DNA from: Betaproteobacteria bacterium
GTDB lineage: Bacteria > Pseudomonadota > Gammaproteobacteria > Burkholderiales > SG8-39
Direction of reading: 5' to 3'
DNA: 14,095 nucleotides
NCBI GenBank assembly: GCA_947467405.1
Contig: CANIIN010000017.1
Location: forward strand, 1-14,095
Shown here: piece after piece, positions 1 through 8,333 of the stretch
How positions within the stretch are numbered: the first letter of the stretch is position 1
How the letters are laid out: every line of letters begins with the position of its first letter
Notes under the pieces: generated by a model
The model's database searches: none
What the model was told of the DNA's origin: nothing
What the model saw: the letters and a program-made list of their open reading frames with translations, nothing else
Translations under genes and position numbers: made by a program

Positions 1-2
1 CC

Positions 3-656
3 TGGGGCGAAGCGCACGTCGAGAGCCATCTGCTCGGTCGTTTCAATATCGCCAACCTGCTGGGCGTACTCGCCACCATGCTGGTATCCGGCGTGCCCTT
101 TGATCGTGCCACGGCGGCGATCGCGCAGTTGCAACCGGTGCCGGGGCGCATGCAGCGTATCGGCGGTGGCGATCGACCAATGGCGGTCGTTGATTACGCA
201 CACTCGCCGGATGCGCTGGAAAATACTCTCGCCGCTTTGAAGGACGTGACGCGCGCCACCGGCGGACGACTGATCTGCCTGATCGGCTGTGGCGGCGACA
301 GGGATCGCGGCAAGCGGCCCTTGATGGTCGCCGTCGCGGCGCGGCATGCCGACTTCATGGTGCTGACCAGCGACAATCCGCGCAGTGAAGATCCGCAGTC
401 CATCATCGACGACATGCTGGAGGGCGTGAGCGCGGAGCACAATCCGGCCATGCAGGTGGAGCTCGACAGGGCTCGCGCCATCCGGCTGGCGCTGGGCGCC
501 GCCGGTTCCGGCGACGTCGTGCTGCTGGCGGGCAAGGGACACGAGGATTACCAGGAGATCGCCGGCCGTCGCCTGCCGTTTTCCGACGCGCGTGAGGCGC
601 AGGCTGCGCTGGGCGACTGGCCTGCCGGCCTTCCGCGGTGGGAGGCTCAGTCATGA
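3..656 (+). CDS. murE: MurE, UDP-MurNAc-tripeptide synthetase (3' part, 5' end outside window)
   Basis: This is the C-terminal 217 residues of the cytoplasmic ATP-dependent ligase that adds the third stem-peptide residue to UDP-MurNAc-L-Ala-D-Glu. The reading frame is open from base 3 and has no start in the window; the ATG at 78 is internal. The fragment begins at the end of the central Mur-ligase domain (GRFNIANLLGVL, bases 39-74). It then runs into the C-terminal domain with VVDYAHSPDALE (about 186-221) and AGKGHEDYQEI (about 528-560). The motif DNPR at 372-383 is the family signature for selecting meso-diaminopimelate rather than lysine, so the cell probably has DAP-type peptidoglycan. 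MurE proteins are usually near 490-510 aa, so rather more than half is missing on the left. The TGA stop overlaps the murF ATG as ATGA (653-656). Confidence 0.97.
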   Translation, partial: WGEAHVESHLLGRFNIANLLGVLATMLVSGVPFDRATAAIAQLQPVPGRMQRIGGGDRPMAVVDYAHSPDALENTLAALKDVTRATGGRLICLIGCGGDRDRGKRPLMVAVAARHADFMVLTSDNPRSEDPQSIIDDMLEGVSAEHNPAMQVELDRARAIRLALGAAGSGDVVLLAGKGHEDYQEIAGRRLPFSDAREAQAALGDWPAGLPRWEAQS

Positions 657-2050
657 TGACCGTGGTCGAAGCGGCCCGCGTCCTTGACGCCCGCATCAGT
701 GCGTCCGACGCGCAGCAGGGTCGTGCAGAACAGCTGCGTTTTCAATCAGTGTCGACCGACAGTCGCAACATCGATCAGGGAGCATTGTTTGTTGCCCTGC
801 GCGGAGATCGCTTCGACGGGCACGCCTTCATCAGTGTGGTCGGGGAGCGCGGTGCCGTGGCGGCCATCGTGGATGAAGCTTCGTTGCACGATCTCGCTGA
901 CCAGTCGGGGCTTTCCGTGGTGCTGATCGTGGTGGCGGACACGCGGCGCGCACTCGGACGGCTGGCGGCCTACTGGCGCGGCAAATTCGATATTCCGCTC
1001 ATTGCCGTGACCGGATCCAACGGCAAGACCACCGTCAAGGAAATGATTGCCGCGATCCTGTGCGTGCACTACGGACTGGAGCACACCCTGTCGACGGCCG
1101 GCAATTTCAACAATGACATCGGCCTGCCGCTCACGTTGTTGCGCCTGCGCGAGGGGCACCACTGTGCAGTGGTCGAAATCGGCATGAACCACCCCGGTGA
1201 AACGCGCGAACTGGCGGCCATCGCCCGCCCGACGGTCGCGCTCATCAACAATGCGCAGCGAGAGCACCAGGAGTTCATGGCCAGCGTCGAGGAAGTCGCT
1301 CGCGAGCACGGTAGCCTGTTCGAATCGCTGACCGGAAATGGTGTGGCCGTGATCAATGCCGATGACGACCATGCGGACTATTGGCGCGGACTCAATGCGG
1401 GACGGAGCATTCGTGACTTCGGCGTCGATCATCCGGCAGCTGTTCACGGAACGTATCAATTCAGCGATGTCGGCAGCGAGATCGTCCTGACCGCGCCGGA
1501 AGGCAGAACAGGCTTCGAACTGAACGTGGCCGGATTGCACAACGTGCGCAACGCGGTGGCCGCTGGCGCTGCGGCAACCGCCGCCGGCGCCAGTCTGGCG
1601 GCCGTGGCCAAGGGGCTGTCGTCATTTTCGGCGGTCAAGGGACGTCTGCAGCGCAAGGCCGGTCGCAGTGGCGCCGTGGTGATAGACGACACCTACAACG
1701 CCAATCCGGATTCGGTGCGCGCGGCGATCGATGTGCTGGCGCTGTGCCCGTCGCCCCGGGTACTGGTGCTGGGTGACATGGGTGAAGTCGGCAATGCCGG
1801 TCCGGCCTTTCATGCCGAAATCGGAGCGCATGCCAGCGAACGCGGTGTCGATCGGCTGTTGACGCTGGGCGATATGACGAAACATGTCGTGGCTTCATTC
1901 GGCGAAGGCGGCGCGCATGCGGCGACCATCGAGGATCTGCTGCAGGCGGTGAAGTCCGAAGACCATCCGGGCACGACCTTTCTGGTCAAGGGATCGCGCT
2001 TCATGCGGATGGAACGAGTCGTCGCGGCACTGACCGGGGAGAAAGTCTGA
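653..2050 (+). CDS. murF: MurF, UDP-MurNAc-tripeptide:D-Ala-D-Ala ligase
   Basis: This cytoplasmic ATP-dependent ligase joins the D-Ala-D-Ala dipeptide (from Ddl, encoded downstream) to UDP-MurNAc-tripeptide, completing the pentapeptide precursor. The protein is 465 aa, normal for the family. The N-terminal substrate domain has STDSR and ALRGDRFDGH. The ATP P-loop TGSNGKTT lies at about residues 120-127. The central domain contains EIGMNHPGE, and the C-terminal domain contains DDTYNANPDS and VLGDMGEVG. I chose the ATG at 653 because GGAGG at 641-645 sits 7 nt upstream and the start overlaps the murE stop as ATGA. A second ATG follows immediately at 656, and an in-frame GTG at 638 would overlap the ribosome site. 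The stop overlaps the mraY start by one base (TGATG). Confidence 0.97.
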   Translation: MMTVVEAARVLDARISASDAQQGRAEQLRFQSVSTDSRNIDQGALFVALRGDRFDGHAFISVVGERGAVAAIVDEASLHDLADQSGLSVVLIVVADTRRALGRLAAYWRGKFDIPLIAVTGSNGKTTVKEMIAAILCVHYGLEHTLSTAGNFNNDIGLPLTLLRLREGHHCAVVEIGMNHPGETRELAAIARPTVALINNAQREHQEFMASVEEVAREHGSLFESLTGNGVAVINADDDHADYWRGLNAGRSIRDFGVDHPAAVHGTYQFSDVGSEIVLTAPEGRTGFELNVAGLHNVRNAVAAGAAATAAGASLAAVAKGLSSFSAVKGRLQRKAGRSGAVVIDDTYNANPDSVRAAIDVLALCPSPRVLVLGDMGEVGNAGPAFHAEIGAHASERGVDRLLTLGDMTKHVVASFGEGGAHAATIEDLLQAVKSEDHPGTTFLVKGSRFMRMERVVAALTGEKV

Positions 2051-3204
2051 TGTTGCTGGCCCTTGCACAATGGCTGTCGCAGGACGCGCGGGTTTTCAAC
2101 GTGTTCAGCTACCTCACCCTGCGCGCCGTGCTCGCCTGCCTCACCGCACTGGCGATTTCACTGATTACCGGCCCATTCGTCATTCGCAAACTGACCGCCT
2201 ACAAGATCGGTCAGTCGGTGCGCAGCGACGGTCCGCAGACACACCTGATTAAGGCCGGTACGCCGACCATGGGCGGCGCATTGGTGCTGATCGCGATCCT
2301 GATCACCACGTTGTTGTGGTCTGACCTGTCGAACCGGTTCGTGTGGGTGGTGCTGGTCGTGACGTTCGGATTCGGCGCCATCGGCTGGGTGGATGATTAC
2401 CGCAAGGTCGTTTACCGCAACCCCAAGGGCCTGTCTGCTCGCACAAAGCTGTTCTGGCAATCGTTGATCGGCCTCATCGCCGCCGTGTACCTGGCCTTTG
2501 CGGTGCCGGCGCCCACCACGGCCAAGGTATGGGACCTGTTCATGATGTGGGTGAACAGCGGCTTCGAGATGGATCTGCCGAACAAGGCCGACCTCATCGT
2601 GCCGTTCTTCAAGAACATCGCCTATCCCGTCGGCGTGTTCGGCTTCATCACGCTGACCTTCCTGGTCATCGTCGGTACATCCAATGCGGTCAATCTCACC
2701 GACGGACTGGACGGACTGGCCATCATGCCGGCCGTTCTGGTGGGCAGCGCGCTCGGCATCTTCGCCTACGTGGTCGGCAATTCGGTCTACGCCAAGTACC
2801 TGCTGTTCCCATTCATTCCCGGCGCCGGCGAGCTGGCGGTGTTCTGCGGCGCACTGGCCGGTGCGGGACTGGGATTCCTGTGGTTCAACGCCTATCCGGC
2901 CGAGGTCTTCATGGGGGACGTCGGTGCGCTGTCGATCGGAGCGGCGCTGGGCACCGTGGCCGTGATCACGCGGAAGGAAATCGTGCTCTTCATCATGGGC
3001 GGCGTCTTTGTCGCCGAAACGTTGTCGGTCATGGTGCAGGTGCTCTATTTCAAGGCGTCGGGCGGCAAGCGCATCTTCCGAATGGCGCCGCTGCATCACC
3101 ACTATGAGTTAGGTGGATGGAAGGAGTCACAAGTCGTGATTCGCTTCTGGATCATCACCATGATGCTGGTGTTGTTCGGGTTGTCAACATTGAAACTGCG
3201 TTGA
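2050..3204 (+). CDS. mraY: MraY, phospho-MurNAc-pentapeptide translocase (lipid I synthase)
   Basis: This polytopic inner-membrane enzyme transfers phospho-MurNAc-pentapeptide from UDP to undecaprenyl phosphate, making lipid I. The 384-aa protein is hydrophobic throughout; the family has ten membrane segments. Visible motifs in order are GTPTMGG near residue 71, the catalytic pair D115-D116 in WVDDYRK, NLTDGLDGLA with D218, FMGDVGALSIG with D290, and the HHH motif at 349-351 in MAPLHHHYELGGW. It is some 25 residues longer than the 360-aa E. coli form. The extra length falls in a loop before IVGTSNAVNL (about residues 157-195), as I recall for betaproteobacterial MraY. GGAG at 2038-2041, 8 nt before the ATG, and a 1-base overlap with the murF stop support the start. 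Confidence 0.97.
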   Translation: MLLALAQWLSQDARVFNVFSYLTLRAVLACLTALAISLITGPFVIRKLTAYKIGQSVRSDGPQTHLIKAGTPTMGGALVLIAILITTLLWSDLSNRFVWVVLVVTFGFGAIGWVDDYRKVVYRNPKGLSARTKLFWQSLIGLIAAVYLAFAVPAPTTAKVWDLFMMWVNSGFEMDLPNKADLIVPFFKNIAYPVGVFGFITLTFLVIVGTSNAVNLTDGLDGLAIMPAVLVGSALGIFAYVVGNSVYAKYLLFPFIPGAGELAVFCGALAGAGLGFLWFNAYPAEVFMGDVGALSIGAALGTVAVITRKEIVLFIMGGVFVAETLSVMVQVLYFKASGGKRIFRMAPLHHHYELGGWKESQVVIRFWIITMMLVLFGLSTLKLR

Positions 3205-3238
3205 TGAGCAGGTTCGATGCAGGGTTCGGGATAACGGT

Positions 3239-4627
3239 GTGGAACTGAAAGGAAAACGGGTGCTGGTTCTGGGTTTGGGTGAAACGGGATTGTCGATGGC
3301 GACCTGGCTCGCGCGTCATGGCGCCAGTGTCCGCATCGCCGATTCACGCCCCAATCCACCCTCTGCAGCCACGGTCCGTGCCGCGTTGCCCGGCGTGGCA
3401 TTGCATCTTGGCGGCTGGCAGGACGCCAGCTTCGAAGGCATCGACCTGATCGCCATCAGCCCGGGAATCCCGCGCGAGACCGCACAGGTTTCACGTGCGA
3501 TATCCAGTGGGATTCCGGTCATCGGCGATATCGAATTGTTTGCTCGTGCGCTGCCGCTGCAGGACCGGCCTCAGGTCATTGCCATTACCGGTACCAATGG
3601 CAAGAGCACGGTGACGGCCCTGGCGGGCGCGATGTGCCGCGCGGCGGGTCTGGACTGCGCCGTGGCGGGAAATATCAGCCCGGCCGTGCTCGACGCATGG
3701 TCCGCTCGTGAAGCATCAGGCAAGGCTGCCGACGTCTGGGTGCTGGAACTCTCCAGCTTCCAGCTCGAGTCGACCGAGTCGCTGCATCCCGACGCGGCCA
3801 CCATGCTGAATCTCACCGAGGATCACCTGGATCGCCATGGGTCCATGCGCGAATACGGCGCCGCCAAGGAACGCATCTTCGCCGGAAGCGGTCTTCAAGT
3901 GCTGAATCGCGACGATCCGGCCAGCATGGCGATGGCCCGACCAGGTCGGCCGTGCATGACCTTTGGAGCGGGCGCGCCGACTGCCGGCGGTGATTTCGGA
4001 TTGGTGCGCGCAGACGGCGATCTGTGGCTCGCACAGGGCGAGAGCCTGCTGCTGCCCGTGCAAGCCATGCAACTGGCCGGGATGCACAACGCCACCAATG
4101 CCCTGGCTGCGCTGGCATTGTGCCGCGCGATCGGCCTGCCTTATCAGCCGTTGCTGAATGCCTTGTGCCGTTTCAAGGCCCTGCCGCACCGTGTGGAACT
4201 CGTTGGAGATGCCCAAGGGGTGCGGTTCTTCGATGACTCCAAGGGCACGAACGTGGGGTCCACGGTAGCTGCCCTTTCCGGTCTGGCCGGTGCGGCGCGC
4301 CAAGGGTCTAAGGTTGTATTGATCGCTGGTGGCGAGGGCAAGGGCCAGGATTTTTCGCCGCTGCAGGACGCCGTGGCGAGGGCGGCACGTGCCGTGGTGC
4401 TGATCGGCCGCGACGCGGAGGTGATCGCCGCGGCCATCGCAAAGTCGGGCGTGCCCTTGCTGCGCGCGGACTCGATGCAGTCGGCTGTTGCGCTGGCCGC
4501 CGCGCAGGCCACGCAGGGTGACGCCGTGCTGTTGTCGCCGGCCTGCGCCAGTTTCGACATGTTCAAGAACTACGTGCATCGGGGCGAAGTGTTCTGTGAC
4601 GCAGTCAAGGAGCTGACCCGTGTTTAG
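3239..4627 (+). CDS. murD: MurD, UDP-MurNAc-L-alanine:D-glutamate ligase
   Basis: This cytoplasmic ligase adds D-glutamate to UDP-MurNAc-L-Ala using ATP. The protein is 462 aa. It starts with a Rossmann-like segment (VLVLGLGETGLSMA), then the P-loop GTNGKST at residues 118-124 with K122. The central domain has WVLELSSFQLE and NLTEDHLDRHG. The C-terminal domain has FFDDSKGTNVGST and, near the end, SPACASFDMFKNYVHRGE. The only usable in-frame start between the upstream stop (3191-3193) and the Rossmann motif is the GTG at 3239. It has only weak ribosome-site candidates (AGGG at 3221-3224, GGG at 3228-3230). The 34-bp gap after mraY breaks the overlap pattern seen elsewhere in the cluster. The start is therefore the least certain part of this call; the function is clear. 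Confidence 0.96.
   Translation: MELKGKRVLVLGLGETGLSMATWLARHGASVRIADSRPNPPSAATVRAALPGVALHLGGWQDASFEGIDLIAISPGIPRETAQVSRAISSGIPVIGDIELFARALPLQDRPQVIAITGTNGKSTVTALAGAMCRAAGLDCAVAGNISPAVLDAWSAREASGKAADVWVLELSSFQLESTESLHPDAATMLNLTEDHLDRHGSMREYGAAKERIFAGSGLQVLNRDDPASMAMARPGRPCMTFGAGAPTAGGDFGLVRADGDLWLAQGESLLLPVQAMQLAGMHNATNALAALALCRAIGLPYQPLLNALCRFKALPHRVELVGDAQGVRFFDDSKGTNVGSTVAALSGLAGAARQGSKVVLIAGGEGKGQDFSPLQDAVARAARAVVLIGRDAEVIAAAIAKSGVPLLRADSMQSAVALAAAQATQGDAVLLSPACASFDMFKNYVHRGEVFCDAVKELTRV
4607..4612 (+). promoter_or_regulatory. Ribosome binding site of ftsW
   Basis: AAGGAG lies inside the 3' end of murD, 7 nt before the GTG at 4620. It favours that GTG over the in-frame ATGs at 4635 and 4644, which lie 22 and 31 nt away from it. 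Confidence 0.75.
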
Positions 4628-5855
4628 CCGAGCCATGCAACGCATGAGCGACCTGATCGGATTGCGCGACTGGCTCGAGGCCGGGCGCAAGCCGGCGGTG
4701 GCGCGCTCCGCCGCGGCGAGAAAGTCCGTGTCCGAATACGACGCGGGCCTGCTGTGGTCCGCTCTGCTGTTGCTGACCATCGGACTCATCATGGTTTATT
4801 CGTCTTCGATCGCGATGTCCGAGGTGCAACGTTTTACCGGATACCGCGCCAATTACTTCCTGCTTCGCCATATCGCGTTCGTTGCGCTCAGTCTGGTCGT
4901 CGGCATGAGTGTGTTCCAGGTGCCCATGCGCGTCTGGCAGCAGGCTGCGCCGTGGCTGTTCATCGGCGGCGTGCTGGCGCTCGTGCTGGTCCTCATCCCA
5001 TTCGTGGGCCGCGAAGTGAACGGCGCGCGACGTTGGCTCTCGCTCGGCTTCTTCAATCTGCAGCCGTCGGAGTTCGTGAAGCTGGCTGCGGTGCTCTACG
5101 CCGCCGACTACACGGTGCGCAAGCAGGCGCTGATGCACAGCTTCAAACGCGGGCTGATGCCGATGCTGGCGGTCATGCTTTTGGTGGGCTGGCTTTTGCT
5201 GCATGAACCGGACTTCGGCGCCTTCGTGGTGATCATCTCCATCGCCATGGCCGTGCTGTTCCTGGGCGGGATGAACGGTAAATGGTTTGCCGGTTTGATC
5301 GTGATGCTGGGACTCGGTTTTGCGGCACTGGTGTTGACTTCACCCTATCGCATGCAGCGCATTTTCGGCTTCATGGATCCGTGGGCCGATCCGTTCGGAA
5401 AGGGTTATCAACTGTCGCACGCGCTGATCGCTTTCGGTCGCGGCGAGTTCTTCGGTGTCGGACTGGGCGGGAGCATCGAGAAGCTCATGTACCTGCCTGA
5501 GGCACACACCGACTTCCTGCTGGCGGTGATTGCCGAAGAGCTCGGGTTGGTCGGCGTGACGCTGGTCGTGCTGCTGTTCACCTGGCTGGTGCTGCGCGCG
5601 TTTGCCGTGGGCCGGCAGGCAGTCAATCTGGAGCGCCCCTTCTCGGCGCTGGTTGCACAGGGTGTCGCGGTATGGATCGGCGTGCAGTCGCTGATCAACA
5701 TGGGCGTGAACATGGGCATCCTGCCGACCAAGGGCCTTACCCTGCCGCTCATGAGCTTCGGCGGCAGCGGCATCCTGGCCAACTGTATTGCGCTGGCCAT
5801 TCTGCTGCGAATCGATTGGGAGAACCGCCAGATGATGCGCGGTCAACCGGTGTGA
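4620..5855 (+). CDS. ftsW: FtsW, septal SEDS-family peptidoglycan glycosyltransferase
   Basis: This multi-pass inner-membrane protein of the SEDS family polymerises lipid II at the division septum with its partner transpeptidase FtsI (PBP3), whose gene normally lies upstream of murE and is outside the window. The 411 residues start with a cytoplasmic stretch of about 45 residues, followed by hydrophobic segments. SEDS signatures seen are RRWLSLGFFNLQPSEFVKLA, LLHEPDFGAF, the periplasmic-loop motif SIEKLMYLPEAHTDFLLAVIAEELG region (about residues 284-308) with the aspartate thought to be catalytic, and LPLMSFGGSG near the C terminus. The GTG start overlaps the end of murD by 8 bases and has a good ribosome site. 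ATGs at 4635 or 4644 are alternatives. RodA is the main paralogue, but the dcw location argues for FtsW. Confidence 0.95.
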   Translation: MFSRAMQRMSDLIGLRDWLEAGRKPAVARSAAARKSVSEYDAGLLWSALLLLTIGLIMVYSSSIAMSEVQRFTGYRANYFLLRHIAFVALSLVVGMSVFQVPMRVWQQAAPWLFIGGVLALVLVLIPFVGREVNGARRWLSLGFFNLQPSEFVKLAAVLYAADYTVRKQALMHSFKRGLMPMLAVMLLVGWLLLHEPDFGAFVVIISIAMAVLFLGGMNGKWFAGLIVMLGLGFAALVLTSPYRMQRIFGFMDPWADPFGKGYQLSHALIAFGRGEFFGVGLGGSIEKLMYLPEAHTDFLLAVIAEELGLVGVTLVVLLFTWLVLRAFAVGRQAVNLERPFSALVAQGVAVWIGVQSLINMGVNMGILPTKGLTLPLMSFGGSGILANCIALAILLRIDWENRQMMRGQPV

Positions 5856-5859
5856 TGGC

Positions 5860-6933
5860 ATGGAGAGAACGCTCATGATCATGGCCGGCGGCACAGGCGG
5901 TCACGTCTTCCCGGGTCTGGCCGTGGCGGAACAGGTGCGCCGCGCCGGTTGGCGCGTGGTGTGGCTCGGCTCGCCCACTGGCATGGAATCGCGCCTGGTG
6001 CCCGGACGCGGCATTGTCATGGCGCCAGTGCAATTTTCCGGAGTACGCGGCAAGGGATTGGCTGTCAAGCTGCTGTTGCCGTTTCGTCTGCTGCGCGCCT
6101 GCTGGCAATCGGCGCGGGCGATATTTTCCCAGCGGCCGGATGTCGTGCTGGGCATGGGCGGCTATGTATCGTTTCCTGGCGGTTTGATGGCTGCATTGCT
6201 GCGCAAGCCGCTGGTCATACACGAACAAAATTCGGTGGCGGGCATGTCCAACCGGGCGCTGGCGCGATTGGCGAGTCGCGTGCTGGTGGCCTTTCCCGGC
6301 GCGCGGTCCGGTGCCATGACACGCGGCACGGTTACCGGCAATCCCGTTCGCGCCGATATCTCGGCCATGACGGAGCCTGCCAAGCGCTTTGGCGCACGCA
6401 CCGGGCCGCTCAGGGTGCTCGTCATCGGTGGCAGCTTGGGCGCCAAGGTACTGAACGATGTGTTGCCGCAAGCGCTGGCGCTGCTTCCTGCAGAGCGGCG
6501 CCCGCTGGTCCGTCATCAGTCCGGCGCGCAGCATCTCGACGCATTGCAGGCGGGTTATCGCCAGGCGGGCGTGGACGCGAATGTATCCGCATTCATCGAT
6601 GACATGGCCGCCGCGTACGCGGAAGCCGACGTGATGGTATGCCGGGCCGGCGCCCTGACGGTGTCGGAAATGGCCATGGCCGGCGTGCCCGGCATATTCG
6701 TACCGCTGCCGCACGCCGTGGACGACCACCAGACGGGCAATGCCCGCTATCTGAGCGACGCGGGCGCAGCCATTCTGCTGCCCCAGCCGCAACTGACTGC
6801 CGCGGCACTGGCCGCCATTCTCGGCGGGTTGACGCGCGAACAACTGCTCGGCATGGCGCTCAAGGCGCGCGCACTGGCGCATCCCGATGCAACCGACCGC
6901 GTGGCAAGCATCTGCATGGAGCTGGCGGCATGA
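5860..6933 (+). CDS. murG: MurG, lipid I:UDP-GlcNAc N-acetylglucosaminyltransferase
   Basis: This peripheral membrane GT-B fold enzyme acts on the cytoplasmic face and adds GlcNAc to lipid I to form lipid II, the substrate that FtsW polymerises. The 357-aa length is typical. The first glycine-rich loop GGTGGH is at residues 10-15, followed by GMGGYVSFPGG, HEQNSVAGMSNR, VTGNPVR and the second-domain loop GGSLGAKVLND. The UDP-GlcNAc site region reads CRAGALTVSEMAMAGVP and then PLPHAVDDHQTGNA. The start at 5860 gives MERTLMIMAGGTGG, the usual spacing ahead of the first loop; ATGs at 5875 and 5881 would cut too close to it. No clear ribosome site precedes the start. It lies 4 bp after the ftsW stop, so coupling to ftsW translation is likely (inference). 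Confidence 0.97.
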   Translation: MERTLMIMAGGTGGHVFPGLAVAEQVRRAGWRVVWLGSPTGMESRLVPGRGIVMAPVQFSGVRGKGLAVKLLLPFRLLRACWQSARAIFSQRPDVVLGMGGYVSFPGGLMAALLRKPLVIHEQNSVAGMSNRALARLASRVLVAFPGARSGAMTRGTVTGNPVRADISAMTEPAKRFGARTGPLRVLVIGGSLGAKVLNDVLPQALALLPAERRPLVRHQSGAQHLDALQAGYRQAGVDANVSAFIDDMAAAYAEADVMVCRAGALTVSEMAMAGVPGIFVPLPHAVDDHQTGNARYLSDAGAAILLPQPQLTAAALAAILGGLTREQLLGMALKARALAHPDATDRVASICMELAA

Positions 6934-8333
6934 AGCACAAAGTCAAACGCATCCATTTCGTCGGCATTGGCGGCTCCGGCATGTCCGGCATAGCCGAGGT
7001 GCTGTTGAACCTGGGTTACGAAGTGACCGGGTCTGATCTGGGCACCAACGCCGCCACCGAGCGCCTTACCGGCCTGGGCGTACGCATCGCGGTCGGACAT
7101 GACGCCGCCAATGTGGCGACAGCGGATGCGGTCGTGGTGTCGACGGCGGTGCGTGCCGATAATCCCGAGGTGCTTGCCGCGCGCAATCGTCGCGTTCCTG
7201 TCGTGCCGCGTGCACTGATGCTGGCCGAATTGATGCGCCTGAAGCAGGGCATCGCCGTGGCGGGTACACATGGCAAGACCACCACAACCAGCCTGGTTGC
7301 CAGCGTGCTGGCCGAAGCGGGCCTCGATCCGACCTACGTGATCGGGGGGCGCCTCAACGCCTCGGCATCGAATGCGCGTCTCGGAGAAGGCGAGTTCATC
7401 GTCGTCGAGGCCGATGAATCCGATGCCTCGTTTCTCCATCTGCAGCCGGTCATTGCCGTGGTGACAAATATCGACGCCGATCACATGGAGACCTATCAGC
7501 ACGACTTTGCGCGACTGAAGCAGGCGTTCATCGGCTTTCTGCATAACCTGCCGTTCTACGGCAGCGCGGTGCTCTGCGTCGACGACGCCAACGTGCGCGA
7601 GATCATGCCGTTGATATCCAAGCCGGTGGTGACCTACGGCACCCGCGAGGACGCCATGGTGCGCGCGGTCGACATCGTATCGGGAGAGCGCATGCGCTTT
7701 CGCTGTGTCCGGGAAGGCGCCAAGCCGATGGACGTGCAATTGAACCTGCCAGGCCGCCACAATGTCCTGAACGCCCTGGCCGCCATCGCAGTGGCCGACG
7801 AGTTGGGCATTGATGACGCGGCAATCTGCAAGGCGCTGGCCGACTTCCGTGGCGTCGGGAGACGCTTCCAGCGTTACGGCGAAGTACCGCTGCTGAAGAA
7901 GGACGGCAAGACCCCGCGCGGCCATTTCACGCTGGTCGACGACTACGGACACCATCCGGCCGAGATGCGCGCCACGCTGGAGGCTGCGCGCGGTGCGTTT
8001 CCGGGACGCCGCGTCGTGCTGGCATTCCAACCGCATCGTTTCACGCGTACGAGAGACCTGTTCGAAGACTTCGTGCAGGTGCTGTCGAGCGCCGATGCGG
8101 TGCTGCTTGGCGAGGTCTATCCGGCCGGTGAGGCACCCATCGTGGCAGCGGACGGACGTTCGCTGGCACGCGCCATTCGCGTCACTGGCAGGGCCGAGCC
8201 GGTGTTCGTGGAAAAGATTGCAGACATGCCGGGTGCCATCCGCAAGTTCGCCGAGGATGGCGACGTCGTCCTGACGATGGGTGCGGGTTCCATTGGCGGA
8301 GTTCCCCCACAGCTGGTTCAGGGCAAGCAATGA
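6930..8333 (+). CDS. murC: MurC, UDP-MurNAc:L-alanine ligase
   Basis: This cytoplasmic ligase attaches L-alanine, the first stem-peptide residue, to UDP-MurNAc made by MurB, whose gene follows directly. The protein is 467 aa. Motifs in order are HFVGIGGSGMSGIAEVL at the N terminus, the P-loop GTHGKTTT from residue 112 with K116, EADESDASF and NIDADHMETY in the central domain, GRHNVLNALAAI, and VDDYGHHPAE from about residue 336 in the C-terminal domain. I chose the ATG at 6930 because it overlaps the murG stop as ATGA and has GGAG at 6918-6921, 8 nt upstream. The same frame stays open far upstream inside murG, but that part is an unrelated shadow reading. Confidence 0.97.
   Translation: MKHKVKRIHFVGIGGSGMSGIAEVLLNLGYEVTGSDLGTNAATERLTGLGVRIAVGHDAANVATADAVVVSTAVRADNPEVLAARNRRVPVVPRALMLAELMRLKQGIAVAGTHGKTTTTSLVASVLAEAGLDPTYVIGGRLNASASNARLGEGEFIVVEADESDASFLHLQPVIAVVTNIDADHMETYQHDFARLKQAFIGFLHNLPFYGSAVLCVDDANVREIMPLISKPVVTYGTREDAMVRAVDIVSGERMRFRCVREGAKPMDVQLNLPGRHNVLNALAAIAVADELGIDDAAICKALADFRGVGRRFQRYGEVPLLKKDGKTPRGHFTLVDDYGHHPAEMRATLEAARGAFPGRRVVLAFQPHRFTRTRDLFEDFVQVLSSADAVLLGEVYPAGEAPIVAADGRSLARAIRVTGRAEPVFVEKIADMPGAIRKFAEDGDVVLTMGAGSIGGVPPQLVQGKQ

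Noticed and set aside
746..1540. Minus-strand frame of 264 codons opposite murF
   Set aside because: It resembles no known protein and lies inside an intact, conserved murF.
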